From assembly GCA_030045215.1 (NCBI GenBank), contig JASIBJ010000451.1:1-12491 (forward strand): a stretch of 12,491 nucleotides of DNA. The letters are read 5' to 3'. This stretch comes from Streptosporangiaceae bacterium (GTDB taxonomy: Bacteria; Actinomycetota; Actinomycetes; Streptosporangiales; Streptosporangiaceae). A model generated the notes under the pieces. That model was not told the DNA's origin, did not search any database, and saw nothing but the letters and a program-made list of their open reading frames with translations. A program made the translations under genes and the position numbers. Shown piece by piece: positions 6,658 to 12,491 of this stretch. Numbering within the stretch: the first letter of the stretch is position 1; every line of letters starts with the position of its first letter.

Positions 6658-7320
6658 CTAGGGCACGGGCGTCCAGGTAATCGTGACAGTCCACTTGGTC
6701 GAATTGTCCGTGCTCTGAAGTGGGCCGGTGAGCTCGATGCCCTCGGTCTGAAACGCGCCCTGCATGGCCCAGCAGTGCCCATTGGAGTCGAACTCGTGGT
6801 CGCACTGCGGGTCATCCGTGAGTCCGGAGCTATTCTCCCCGTACGGGCCGAAATTCTGCACCAAATACTGATCCGTGCCGGGCAGGTCGTTACTGCGGCC
6901 GGTGCAGGGCGCGGCCGGGTTGTCGCCGATATTGCACAGGCTCCATTCGGTGATGTCATCAGACGGCACGGCACTCGCGCCGTTGACATCGATGTTGGAG
7001 GCGATGCCAGTGTTGGTGATCGTGATCGGGAAGGTGCCGCCCAGCGCGCCGACCCAGCACCGCCCATTAGGAAACCCGAGCTTGGTGGGAGTCGACTGGG
7101 TGTTGGCCAGCGCCTTCCCCCCGGTGCAGCCACTGAAGCTGGCCGTAGCCGGCGAGACCGTCACCGACCGGACTGTCGGCACAGTGCTGAGCGACAGGTT
7201 GACGCTCGCGGACTGGCCCGCACCCGAAGGCGGTGAACTGTACCCGCAGCCCGCCAGACCGGCGGCTCCGGCGGCCAGCAACGGAAGTGCCCACCTCCAG
7301 GCACGCGATACTGTCGCCAT
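6658..7320 (-). CDS. Cysteine-rich lipoprotein of unknown function
   Basis: Not recognised as a known family. From the ATG at 7320 it has 220 residues, starting with a type II signal peptide: Arg near the N-terminus, a hydrophobic stretch (WALPLLAAGAAG) and the lipobox LAGC with Cys at residue 25. It is thus predicted to be lipid-anchored outside the membrane. A Ser/Gly/Pro linker follows. The mature part is rich in Thr, Asn and Asp and carries six further Cys, enough for three disulfides. Two of them sit in similar contexts, PNGRCWVGALGGTF and SNGHCWAMQGAFQT, suggesting an internal duplication. It ends in beta-like KWTVTITWTPVP. The ATG overlaps the upstream gene's stop as TGATG, and GAGGGG lies 5 nt before it, so translation is coupled to the membrane-anchored protein gene. 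The two products probably act together at the cell surface. Confidence 0.8.
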   Translation of the reverse strand: MATVSRAWRWALPLLAAGAAGLAGCGYSSPPSGAGQSASVNLSLSTVPTVRSVTVSPATASFSGCTGGKALANTQSTPTKLGFPNGRCWVGALGGTFPITITNTGIASNIDVNGASAVPSDDITEWSLCNIGDNPAAPCTGRSNDLPGTDQYLVQNFGPYGENSSGLTDDPQCDHEFDSNGHCWAMQGAFQTEGIELTGPLQSTDNSTKWTVTITWTPVP

Positions 7321-7928
7321 CACTGCCCCTCAGCTGATGTGCTTGCCGGTCCGCGCTCGAGGCGAACTCGCAAGCCAGAGCCACGAATGACGAAGGCCGC
7401 GACGGCCAGTACCAGCAGGCCGGCCACGCCCGGGAGCAGCCAGCCGGGAAGGCTGAGCCACGACCCGGATACCTGGCCCGGCGCCACCCTGAACTCCAGG
7501 TCCGTGGCCGCGGCCACCGCGAGATCAGCGCCGCCCGCCGCAATGCCGGCGGAACCTCGTGCCACGACATCGCTGAAATACTGGCCGGGCCTGGCCGTAT
7601 CGGGGACGGCAAGCTCCAGCGGAACGCGCGCTGACTGATTGTGCGAGAGAGTCACCGCGGGTCCTGGAGCGCGAATCCAGGATGCGGGAACGGTCATCCC
7701 GCGTCCCGGCGAGATGCGTTCAACCCGCAGGGCGATCGTTTCTGGCTGCGTCCCGGTGTTGACGACGTACACGGGAGTGAGCGCGTAACTGCCACCTGGG
7801 TGCGCGGCGCCGGAAAGAAGCACCGGCCCCGCTTGTATGCCGACCCCGATGCTCGCGTCGGCGGTTGCCGGAATGGCGAGCAGAGCCAGCACCGCTAACG
7901 GGACTGACGGCCACAATCGCAGATGCAT
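7320..7928 (-). CDS. Exported, C-terminally membrane-anchored beta-domain protein
   Basis: Not assigned to a named family. With the ATG at 7928 it has 202 residues and a good signal peptide (MHLRLWPSVPLAVLALLAIPATADA, cleavage after ADA). The extracytoplasmic part (SIGVGIQAGPV ... YVVNTGTQPETIALRVERI ... VPLELAVPDTARPGQYFSDVVA) reads like one or two immunoglobulin-like or NEW3-like beta domains. A single membrane helix near the C-terminus (LLPGVAGLLVLAVAAFVI) is followed by a short Arg-rich tail (RGSGLRVRLERG), placing the bulk outside the cell. There is no LPXTG motif. The frame extends to an ATG at 7982, but this would put 18 extra residues before the signal peptide; neither start has a strong Shine-Dalgarno. 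It is the first gene of a coupled pair with the lipoprotein. A role in cell-surface assembly or binding is only inferred. Confidence 0.78.
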   Translation of the reverse strand: MHLRLWPSVPLAVLALLAIPATADASIGVGIQAGPVLLSGAAHPGGSYALTPVYVVNTGTQPETIALRVERISPGRGMTVPASWIRAPGPAVTLSHNQSARVPLELAVPDTARPGQYFSDVVARGSAGIAAGGADLAVAAATDLEFRVAPGQVSGSWLSLPGWLLPGVAGLLVLAVAAFVIRGSGLRVRLERGPASTSAEGQ

Positions 7929-7986
7929 GACCAGGCCCTGGGCTCCCACTAGCACTGCCCTGTAAAGGGCGTTTACCGACATCTGG

Positions 7987-8001
7987 CAATGAATCTCATT
8001 G
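7987..8001. promoter_or_regulatory. Inverted repeat in the divergent promoter region
   Basis: CAATGA-ATC-TCATTG is a perfect 6+6 inverted repeat; an overlapping one, TCTCA-T-TGAGA, lies at 7994-8004. The site sits at the predicted transcription start of the exported-protein pair and between it and the crotonase gene. It is more AT-rich than its surroundings. An operator is likely; no regulator is adjacent. Confidence 0.45.
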
Positions 8002-8029
8002 AGACTAACTGATCACCATCGACGATCAA
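8002..8029 (-). promoter_or_regulatory. Possible promoter of the exported-protein/lipoprotein pair
   Basis: On the minus strand TTGATC (8029-8024) and TAGTCT (8007-8002) are separated by 16 nt. The -35 matches four of six consensus bases and the -10 fits TAnnnT. The start would fall near 7995, inside the inverted repeat. This is a weak call made by eye. Confidence 0.3.
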
Positions 8030-8128
8030 AGGCGCCGTGCCGAGGGCACGGCACCCGGCCCGCGGATGAGCTCAGCTCGGTGTGGCGGCAAGGCCGACGT
8101 AGGCTGCTAAAGGAACGAGGAGGGCACC

Positions 8129-8908
8129 GTGGACTTCGAGCACGTGCTGGTAGAGCGGTCGGGCGACTTCACCACGATCACGATGAACCGGCCGCAGCGC
8201 CGGAATGCGCTGTCGCTCCAGCACATGCGCGAGCTGATCTCGGCCTTCGCCGCCGCCGGCGAGAGCGACGCGCTCGGCATCGTGCTGGCCGGCAACGGCC
8301 CGGTGTTCAGCGCCGGGCATGATTTCGCCGACGTCGCCGACGCTGACCTGGCGGCAGTCCGGTCTCTGCTGGCCACCTGCACCGACCTGATGACGCTGAT
8401 CCAGCAGGTGCCGCAGCCGGTCGTGGCGCGAGTGCACGGCCTGGCGACGGCGGCAGGCTGTCAGCTGGTGGCGTCGGCGGACCTGGCGGTCGCCAGCGAG
8501 GGCGCCGGCTTCGCCGCACCGGGCGGGAAGGGCGGCTGGTTCTGCCACACGCCGATGGTGGCGATCGCCAGGAACATAGGACGCAAGCGGGCAGCGGAAA
8601 TGGCCCTGTCGGGCGACGTCATCGACGCCAGGACCGCACTCGACTGGGGGCTCGTCAACCGCGTAGTCCCGGCCGAGCAGCTGGACACCGCTACCGCTGA
8701 CCTGCTCGAGCGAGTGACGCGCGGCTCGGCGCAGAGCAAGGGCATCGGCAAGCAGGCGCTCTACGCGCAGATAGACCTGGACCAGCCGAAGGCCTACGCC
8801 TACGCGGTTGAGGTCATGGCCGCCACCAGCCAGCTGCCGGATGCGCGGGAAGGGATGCACGCCTTCCTGGAAAAGCGCAAGCCGCAATGGCAGCGCGGCC
8901 GAGAGTAA
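8129..8908 (+). CDS. Crotonase-superfamily protein, ECHDC3-like
   Basis: A 259-residue enoyl-CoA hydratase/isomerase-fold protein. The CoA-binding and oxyanion-hole segments are FSAGHDFAD (residues 60-68) and GLATAAGCQLVASADLAVAS (104-123). It resembles the ECHDC3 branch closely: the stretch GLATAAGCQLVAS, the WFCHTPMVAIAR region and the C-terminal FLEKRKPQW are typical. In true hydratases two glutamates (rat Glu144 and Glu164) activate water; here the matching positions appear to be Gln112 and a Gly in APGGKGG. Classical hydration is therefore doubtful, and the acyl-CoA substrate and reaction are unknown. The GTG at 8129 is chosen because AGGAGGG (8118-8124) lies 4 nt upstream. The gene diverges from the exported-protein pair and converges on the second sugar kinase, so it is probably transcribed alone. 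Confidence 0.93.
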   Translation: MDFEHVLVERSGDFTTITMNRPQRRNALSLQHMRELISAFAAAGESDALGIVLAGNGPVFSAGHDFADVADADLAAVRSLLATCTDLMTLIQQVPQPVVARVHGLATAAGCQLVASADLAVASEGAGFAAPGGKGGWFCHTPMVAIARNIGRKRAAEMALSGDVIDARTALDWGLVNRVVPAEQLDTATADLLERVTRGSAQSKGIGKQALYAQIDLDQPKAYAYAVEVMAATSQLPDAREGMHAFLEKRKPQWQRGRE

Positions 8909-8952
8909 AGACCGGACGTCAGCGCACGCGGATCCACTGGGGCCTGGACTGC

Positions 8953-9981
8953 CTACCGGAACCCGGCGAGAGGACTCCCGACCGGGACAGGACTGACCGG
9001 TACGGAACGGGCGAGGGCCAGCGCGGATGCGATGTCGGTGCGAGCGCCGGTGCCTCCGGCGGCTCGGGTCGAGGCGGAACCAACGGCGCAGCCCACGGCC
9101 GTCGCGGCCGCCAAGTCCAGGCCGCTGAGCAACCCGGCGATCACCCCCGCGTTGAAGCAGTCGCCCGCGCCGATCGCATCGACAAACTCACCGCCGAGAG
9201 CGGCCGGCTGCCCAGCCTGGTGCCACGAGTCGCCATCGGCCGCCACCGCGCCCCGACTGCCCAGCTTCACCACCACGCGCGGCCCGGCCGCGGCGAGCCA
9301 CCGCACCGCATCGCCGACCGCGTCCTTGCCGCTGAGGTGCAGCGCCTCGGTCTCGTTCGGCATCAGCACGTCGGTTTCAGCCAGCACGGCGCGCAGCCGC
9401 TCGTCACCCCAGCGCTGCGCCGGATCCCAGTTCGTGTCCAGCGACGTGGTGGTGCCGCCGGATCGCGCCGCCGCGAACAGGTCCGCCAGACCTGGCCCGA
9501 GCGACTGCTCAAGCAGGAAGTACGAGCTCACGTGCAGATGCCTCGGTGCACCAGCCAAGGCAACCAGGGCAGGCCGCACGTCGGCGGCCGTCAGCGTCGG
9601 CATCGTGCCGACGGCAGTGAGGATGGCCCGGTCGCCGCCGCGCGAGCACGAGAGCACCACCGTCATTCCCGTCGCGAGGTCAGACCGGATGACCATAGCT
9701 GAGGTATCCACGTCCTCGGCGGCCAGTCTGGCCAGCATGAACTCGCCGGCGGCATCGGCGCCCACGGCGGCCGCCAGCCCTACCCGCAACCCGAGCCGGG
9801 CCGCCGCCACGGCCATGATCGAGGCGGACCCGCCGATCACGAGCGAAACCCCGTCGACCAGCTTCTCTTGCTGCCCGAACGCGGGCGTGACGTCGCTACC
9901 GACCACAATGACGTCCGGGTTGCAGTCGCCCACGATGAGCAGATCGAGGCCAGCTCGAGGCACGGCAGCAGCCTGGCTCAC
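8953..9981 (-). CDS. PfkB-family (ribokinase-like) sugar kinase
   Basis: A 342-residue cytoplasmic ATP-dependent carbohydrate kinase. The N-terminal strand LDLLIVGDCNPDVIV, the first signature region GGSASIMAVAAARLGLRVGLAAAVGAD, the substrate/lid segment TGMTVVLS and the anion-hole motif DAIGAGDCFNAGVIAGLL are present; Asp274 of GAGD is the expected catalytic base. VLMPNETEALHLSG is the usual segment before the ATP site. The start codon is the GTG at 9981, 42 nt after the aldolase stop; no strong Shine-Dalgarno is visible, so the start is moderately certain. It is the last gene of a three-gene operon with a ketose-bisphosphate aldolase and a FruK/LacC-type kinase. By inference it makes the sugar phosphate that those two enzymes then use. 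The sugar is unknown; fructose-, tagatose- or keto-deoxy-gluconate-type substrates are all possible. Confidence 0.93.
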   Translation of the reverse strand: MSQAAAVPRAGLDLLIVGDCNPDVIVVGSDVTPAFGQQEKLVDGVSLVIGGSASIMAVAAARLGLRVGLAAAVGADAAGEFMLARLAAEDVDTSAMVIRSDLATGMTVVLSCSRGGDRAILTAVGTMPTLTAADVRPALVALAGAPRHLHVSSYFLLEQSLGPGLADLFAAARSGGTTTSLDTNWDPAQRWGDERLRAVLAETDVLMPNETEALHLSGKDAVGDAVRWLAAAGPRVVVKLGSRGAVAADGDSWHQAGQPAALGGEFVDAIGAGDCFNAGVIAGLLSGLDLAAATAVGCAVGSASTRAAGGTGARTDIASALALARSVPVSPVPVGSPLAGFR

Positions 9982-10023
9982 GCCGTCATCGCCCGCATGC
10001 CAGGGTCGGGCTGCCTCAGTAGC

Positions 10024-10899
10024 TCAAGAAGCAGATGCCAGCGGTGGTACCGGCTCACCGGGCAACCCTCCCTCCAGGACTGCGAGCAGGCGCGTCACCT
10101 CGGCGGCGACGGCCGCTCGCCCGGCCTGCAGGTAGCGGCGCGGGTCTACGACGGCCGGATCATCGGCGAGCCGAACCCGGACCGCCGCGGTGAACACCTT
10201 GTTGAGCTGGGTGGCTATGTTGATCTTGGTAAGGCCGGCCCGGACGGCGGCGGCCAGCATGGCGTCGGGCACACCGGAGGAACCATGAAGCACCAGCGGC
10301 ACCGGGACGGCCGACCGGAGCCTCGCGATCAGCTCAAGGTCAAGCACGGCGTCCCTGGTAAGCATCGCATGCGAGCTTCCGACCGCGACCGCCAGCGCGT
10401 CTACCCCGGTCGCGGCCACGAACGCGGCTGCCTCGTCCGGGCGTGTCCTGGCGCCGGGGGCATGCACGCCGTCCTTGCCGCCCACCTGGCCGAGCTCGGC
10501 CTCGATCCAGACGTCGCGCTCGTGGCACCATGCCGCGACCGCGGCGGTCGCCTGGACGTTGTCCGCATACGCCAGCGTGGAGGCGTCATACATGACCGAC
10601 CCGAACCCAATCCCCGCGGCCGACCTCAGCAGCTCCGGGCTCGTCGCGTGGTCCAGGTGCAGCGCGACCGGCACCGCAGCCGCGCCGGCAATCGCCAGCA
10701 TGGCCCGGCCGATCGGTTCCAGCGCGCCATGGTAGCCGATGGCGTTCTCACTGAGTTGCAGGATGACCGGGCTGTCGGCGGCCTCCGCGCCCGCGATGAT
10801 CGCCTCGGCGTGCTCGATGCCGATGACGTTAAATGCCCCGGCTCCCTGGTTCACATCCCGGGCGGCGGCAATGATCTTTTCTATCGGAACTAGGGGCAT
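10024..10899 (-). CDS. Class II (zinc) ketose-bisphosphate aldolase
   Basis: A 291-residue metal-dependent aldolase of the fructose/tagatose-bisphosphate family (GatY/KbaY/Fba type). It cleaves a ketose 1,6-bisphosphate to dihydroxyacetone phosphate and glyceraldehyde 3-phosphate. It begins MPLVPIEKIIAAARDVNQGAGAFNV. The catalytic Asp83 and zinc ligand His84 lie in HLDHAT; the other zinc ligands are His177 (VGSSHAM) and His205 (LHGSSG). The second family signature is WIEAELGQVGGKDG, and TKINIATQLN binds phosphate. Length and motifs are complete. The ATG at 10899 overlaps the stop of the upstream kinase by one base (TGATG), implying translational coupling. Fructose- and tagatose-bisphosphate specificity cannot be told apart by eye. 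The neighbouring kinases indicate use in catabolism of a specific ketose rather than central glycolysis. Confidence 0.95.
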   Translation of the reverse strand: MPLVPIEKIIAAARDVNQGAGAFNVIGIEHAEAIIAGAEAADSPVILQLSENAIGYHGALEPIGRAMLAIAGAAAVPVALHLDHATSPELLRSAAGIGFGSVMYDASTLAYADNVQATAAVAAWCHERDVWIEAELGQVGGKDGVHAPGARTRPDEAAAFVAATGVDALAVAVGSSHAMLTRDAVLDLELIARLRSAVPVPLVLHGSSGVPDAMLAAAVRAGLTKINIATQLNKVFTAAVRVRLADDPAVVDPRRYLQAGRAAVAAEVTRLLAVLEGGLPGEPVPPLASAS

Positions 10900-11849
10900 C
10901 AGGCGTGCTCCAGGTCTGTCACCTGGACTCCCTCCCGAGCCCGGGCGAGATCGTCATGCAGGAACTCGCCGGCCGCCGGCGCGGCGGCGGCCGCGGATCC
11001 CAGCGCCGCAGCTTCCGTGAGCCGTTGCGGCCAACTCCAGCCGTGCGTGACCCCCTGCGCGAGTGCGGCGACGACGGCGTCCCCGGCGCCTGTCGGGTTC
11101 CCGGCGACGGGAACCGCGGCTGCGTGCCAGGTGCCTGCCCTGGTTACGGCCAGCAGGCCGTCGGCCGCCATCGACACGACGACCGCCTCCGCACCGCGAT
11201 TCCTGAGCTCGGCCGCCGACTCGAGGACGGCGGACTGGTCGGGCGGGCTGGACCAGCCGTCTACGCGGCCGACTACCTGGGCGAGTTCGGCCAGGTTCGG
11301 CTTGACGATCGCGGGCCGGCCCGGCAGGCCATGCAGGAGCGCGTCGCCCGAGGTGTCCAGGATCGCCGGGACGCCCGCGCTGGCCGCGATCTTGATCAGT
11401 CCGGCGTAGGTATCGTCGTCGAGCCCGCGGGGGAGGCTGCCGGACAGTACTACGGTCGTGCACGCGGTGAGGGCCTCCTTGTAGGCGGCCAGGAACCGGC
11501 TGTACTCGCCCGGCGCGACCTCCGGCCCCGGCTCGTTGAACATCGCGACCTCACCCCGCCGGGTGTCGACAACTGCGAACGTCCGCCGCGTGTCGGCCTC
11601 GATCTCCGTAATCATCGCGGCCACGCCTGAAGAACGCAGTCGCGACCGGATGGCCAAGCCGGTGATGCCGCCAGCCAGGCCGAGAAGCAAGACCTCGGCA
11701 CCGCGGGCACGCAGCGTCCTGGCGACGTTGAGCCCCTTGCCTCCGGGTGCGGAGCGAACCTGAGTTGGCCGGTTCACGCCGGCCCAGTCGACGCCGTCGA
11801 CGTGGTGAGTGACGTCAAGGGCGGGGTTCAGGGAGACGACGACGATCAC
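10899..11849 (-). CDS. 1-phosphofructokinase / tagatose-6-phosphate kinase-type hexose kinase
   Basis: A 316-residue PfkB-family kinase of the FruK/LacC subgroup, which phosphorylates a ketose monophosphate to the bisphosphate with ATP. It starts MIVVVSLNPALDVTHHVDG, typical of this subgroup, followed by RSAPGGKGLNVARTLRARGAEV, VLSGSLPRGLDDDTY, IVKPNLAELAQVVGR and the GAGD anion hole with catalytic Asp257 (NPTGAGDAVVAALAQG). The GTG at 11849 has GGAG (11858-11855) 5 nt upstream. It is the first gene of the operon and overlaps the aldolase start (TGATG). Its product would be the aldolase's substrate. FruK and LacC roles cannot be separated from sequence alone, and no PTS fructose transporter gene is adjacent, so a symbol is not given. 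The ~540-bp region upstream carries repeated hairpins likely to matter for its control. Confidence 0.94.
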   Translation of the reverse strand: MIVVVSLNPALDVTHHVDGVDWAGVNRPTQVRSAPGGKGLNVARTLRARGAEVLLLGLAGGITGLAIRSRLRSSGVAAMITEIEADTRRTFAVVDTRRGEVAMFNEPGPEVAPGEYSRFLAAYKEALTACTTVVLSGSLPRGLDDDTYAGLIKIAASAGVPAILDTSGDALLHGLPGRPAIVKPNLAELAQVVGRVDGWSSPPDQSAVLESAAELRNRGAEAVVVSMAADGLLAVTRAGTWHAAAVPVAGNPTGAGDAVVAALAQGVTHGWSWPQRLTEAAALGSAAAAAPAAGEFLHDDLARAREGVQVTDLEHA

Positions 11850-12064
11850 AGCAGCTCCGCGCCCGCGTCATCGTTGCTCGGTGCAGCGTCAGGGTCCGCG
11901 ATACTCGATTTGTCTAGCCAGCCGCAGGTCCCGCGGGGCGGGCCCAATCGCCCCGCCGGGGACCCAGGCCCTCCGGGGAGCCCTTGCCCGATGCCAGGAA
12001 CCCTGGCCTGCCCCGCCGGGAACCCCGGCATGGTGACAACGAGCAGCTTTCTCATTCCTGGCCG
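11846..12064 (-). CDS. Possible small leader ORF overlapping the sugar-operon start
   Basis: Not recognised. A minus-strand frame open across this region ends at 11846 and overlaps the first kinase start as GTGA, the usual arrangement for translational coupling. ATG codons at 12064 (MKRPGMRKLLVV) and 12049 could start a peptide of 67-72 residues. Its middle is Gly/Pro-rich because it crosses the hairpin repeats, and it ends WLDKSSIADPDAAPSNDDAGAELL. There is no clear Shine-Dalgarno, and the early codons lack the strong GC bias at third positions seen in the real genes. It is more likely fortuitous than real, but the exact overlap deserves recording. Confidence 0.2.
   Translation of the reverse strand, partial: RPGMRKLLVVTMPGFPAGQARVPGIGQGLPGGPGSPAGRLGPPRGTCGWLDKSSIADPDAAPSNDDAGAELL
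11955..12029. repeat. Three related 15-bp inverted repeats with 3-nt centres
   Basis: GCCGGG-GAC-CCAGGC (11955-11969), GCCAGG-AAC-CCTGGC (11993-12007) and GCCGGG-AAC-CCCGGC (12015-12029) share one form, with centres 38 and 22 bp apart. The second and third are perfect; the first has one mismatch. Between the second and third the fourth stem position changes from A:T to G:C on both arms, so pairing is kept. They lie 106-180 nt upstream of the first sugar-operon gene, as operators or leader-RNA hairpins. Confidence 0.55.
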
Positions 12065-12175
12065 TTTCATAACCATTACCGCGCAAACCACCCATGTTTC
12101 CGACATCATCGCGCGGATTAGAGGCCCGGTGTCAACCTCTTGAGATCGTCCGATCGTGATAAGTCGCGGTGACAA

Positions 12176-12194
12176 CGCCGGGTGGCTCCCGGCG
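12176..12194. repeat. Stable inverted repeat related to the hairpin family
   Basis: CGCCGGG-TGGCT-CCCGGCG is a perfect 7-bp stem with a 5-nt loop. Its inner arms are the same GCCGGG/CCCGGC as the third repeat at 12015-12029. No gene ends here on either strand, so it is not an ordinary terminator; it may be a fourth operator or structured-RNA element. Confidence 0.5.
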
Positions 12195-12390
12195 CGGTGT
12201 TGCCGTTTTCCGAGGGCAAATCCAGCCCCGACGAGCCCCTGACATGAGTCGCAAGACAGCTTTGTCGATAAATTGACTTTCACATGGTTGCCGCACTTGC
12301 GCTGCAGTTCCGCCAGCCGCCAGTCACCGGCCACATGGTCATACGGCACCGCCCGTGTCCGCCAACCCGATTCGGCGGCAGAATCGTAGG

Positions 12391-12491
12391 GTGAGCGTGC
12401 AACTGAACCACACCATCGTGTCGTGCCGGGACCAGCAGCGGTCGGCCGCATTCCTGGCCGGAATCCTCGGCCTGCCCGCCCCGACGCCGTT
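12391..12491 (+). CDS. VOC/glyoxalase-fold protein (N-terminal fragment)
   Basis: The window ends inside this gene, and only about 33 residues are visible: VSVQLNHTIVSCRD then QQRSAAFLAGILGLPAP. The pattern of a first beta strand with a His (LNHTIVSCRD), then a helix SAAFLAGILGL, is the standard opening of vicinal-oxygen-chelate proteins (glyoxalase, bleomycin-resistance and dioxygenase-like families); the His is usually the first metal ligand. The reaction cannot be predicted. GTG codons at 12391 and 12397 are both possible starts. A TAGGGT (12387-12392) resembles an actinobacterial -10 and would favour a leaderless start at or near 12397, although no matching -35 was found. No Shine-Dalgarno is visible. 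Confidence 0.75.
   Translation, partial: MSVQLNHTIVSCRDQQRSAAFLAGILGLPAPTP

Larger units (their letters stand above)
11850..12390. other. Long divergent intergenic region with hairpin repeats
   Basis: About 540 bp without a convincing gene separate the sugar operon from the VOC gene. It holds the inverted-repeat family (listed separately), an 8-bp stem (11933-11940 with 11949-11956), a GATCG-TC-CGATC repeat (12144-12155) and a perfect TTGACA facing the sugar operon (12135-12130) with no good -10 at 17 nt. The part around 12240-12300 is locally AT-richer and may hold the VOC promoter. No tRNA or known riboswitch was recognised. Confidence 0.6.

Noticed and set aside
11950..12028. Two near-identical 19-bp stretches exactly 60 bp apart, considered as a direct repeat or start of a repeat array
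   Set aside because: The similarity is explained by the shared inverted-repeat elements; there are only two copies with two mismatches and no regular spacer pattern, so no CRISPR-like array.

Overview
The window looks like chromosomal DNA from a high-GC actinomycete. Real genes have strongly GC-biased third codon positions, GTG and TTG starts are common, and several protein families are typical of the group: a Methyltransf_19/DUF574-type SAM methyltransferase, a DUF664 DinB-like protein, FadR-type GntR and an ECHDC3-like crotonase. No rRNA, tRNA, CRISPR array, insertion sequence or phage gene was seen. The gene content is mostly ordinary metabolism; the less ordinary signals are in the intergenic DNA and in one internally deleted gene.

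Layout. Positions 1-38 hold the probable last codons of an upstream gene. A GntR/FadR-type regulator (159-947, +) converges on an aldo/keto reductase (972-2042, -). The reductase promoter appears to give a leaderless GTG start, and short palindromic repeats surround it. A GH76-type glycosidase without a signal peptide (2268-3311, +) runs tail to tail into a DUF574 methyltransferase remnant (3308-3667, -), which keeps the N-terminal third and the extreme C-terminus. A thiolase (3847-5001, +) follows, downstream of two abutting perfect palindromes.

Four minus-strand genes come next. In transcription order they are a membrane-anchored exported protein (7928-7320) and a cysteine-rich lipoprotein (7320-6658), which are translationally coupled, then a DMT-type permease (6561-5656) and a DinB/DUF664 protein (5543-5028). 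A divergent ECHDC3-like crotonase (8129-8908, +) shares the upstream region with the exported-protein gene. It lacks both catalytic glutamates of true enoyl-CoA hydratases.

The right part is a three-gene minus-strand sugar operon: a 1-phosphofructokinase/tagatose-6-phosphate kinase-type PfkB protein (11849-10899), a class II ketose-bisphosphate aldolase (10899-10024) and a second PfkB sugar kinase (9981-8953). Together they could take a free ketohexose through two phosphorylations and aldol cleavage to triose phosphates; the sugar itself cannot be read from the sequence. Upstream lies a roughly 540-bp non-coding stretch with four related inverted repeats, two of which differ by a paired (compensatory) change. 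It is the best candidate for an undescribed regulatory element here. The window ends in the first codons of a VOC/glyoxalase-fold gene (12391 onward, +).
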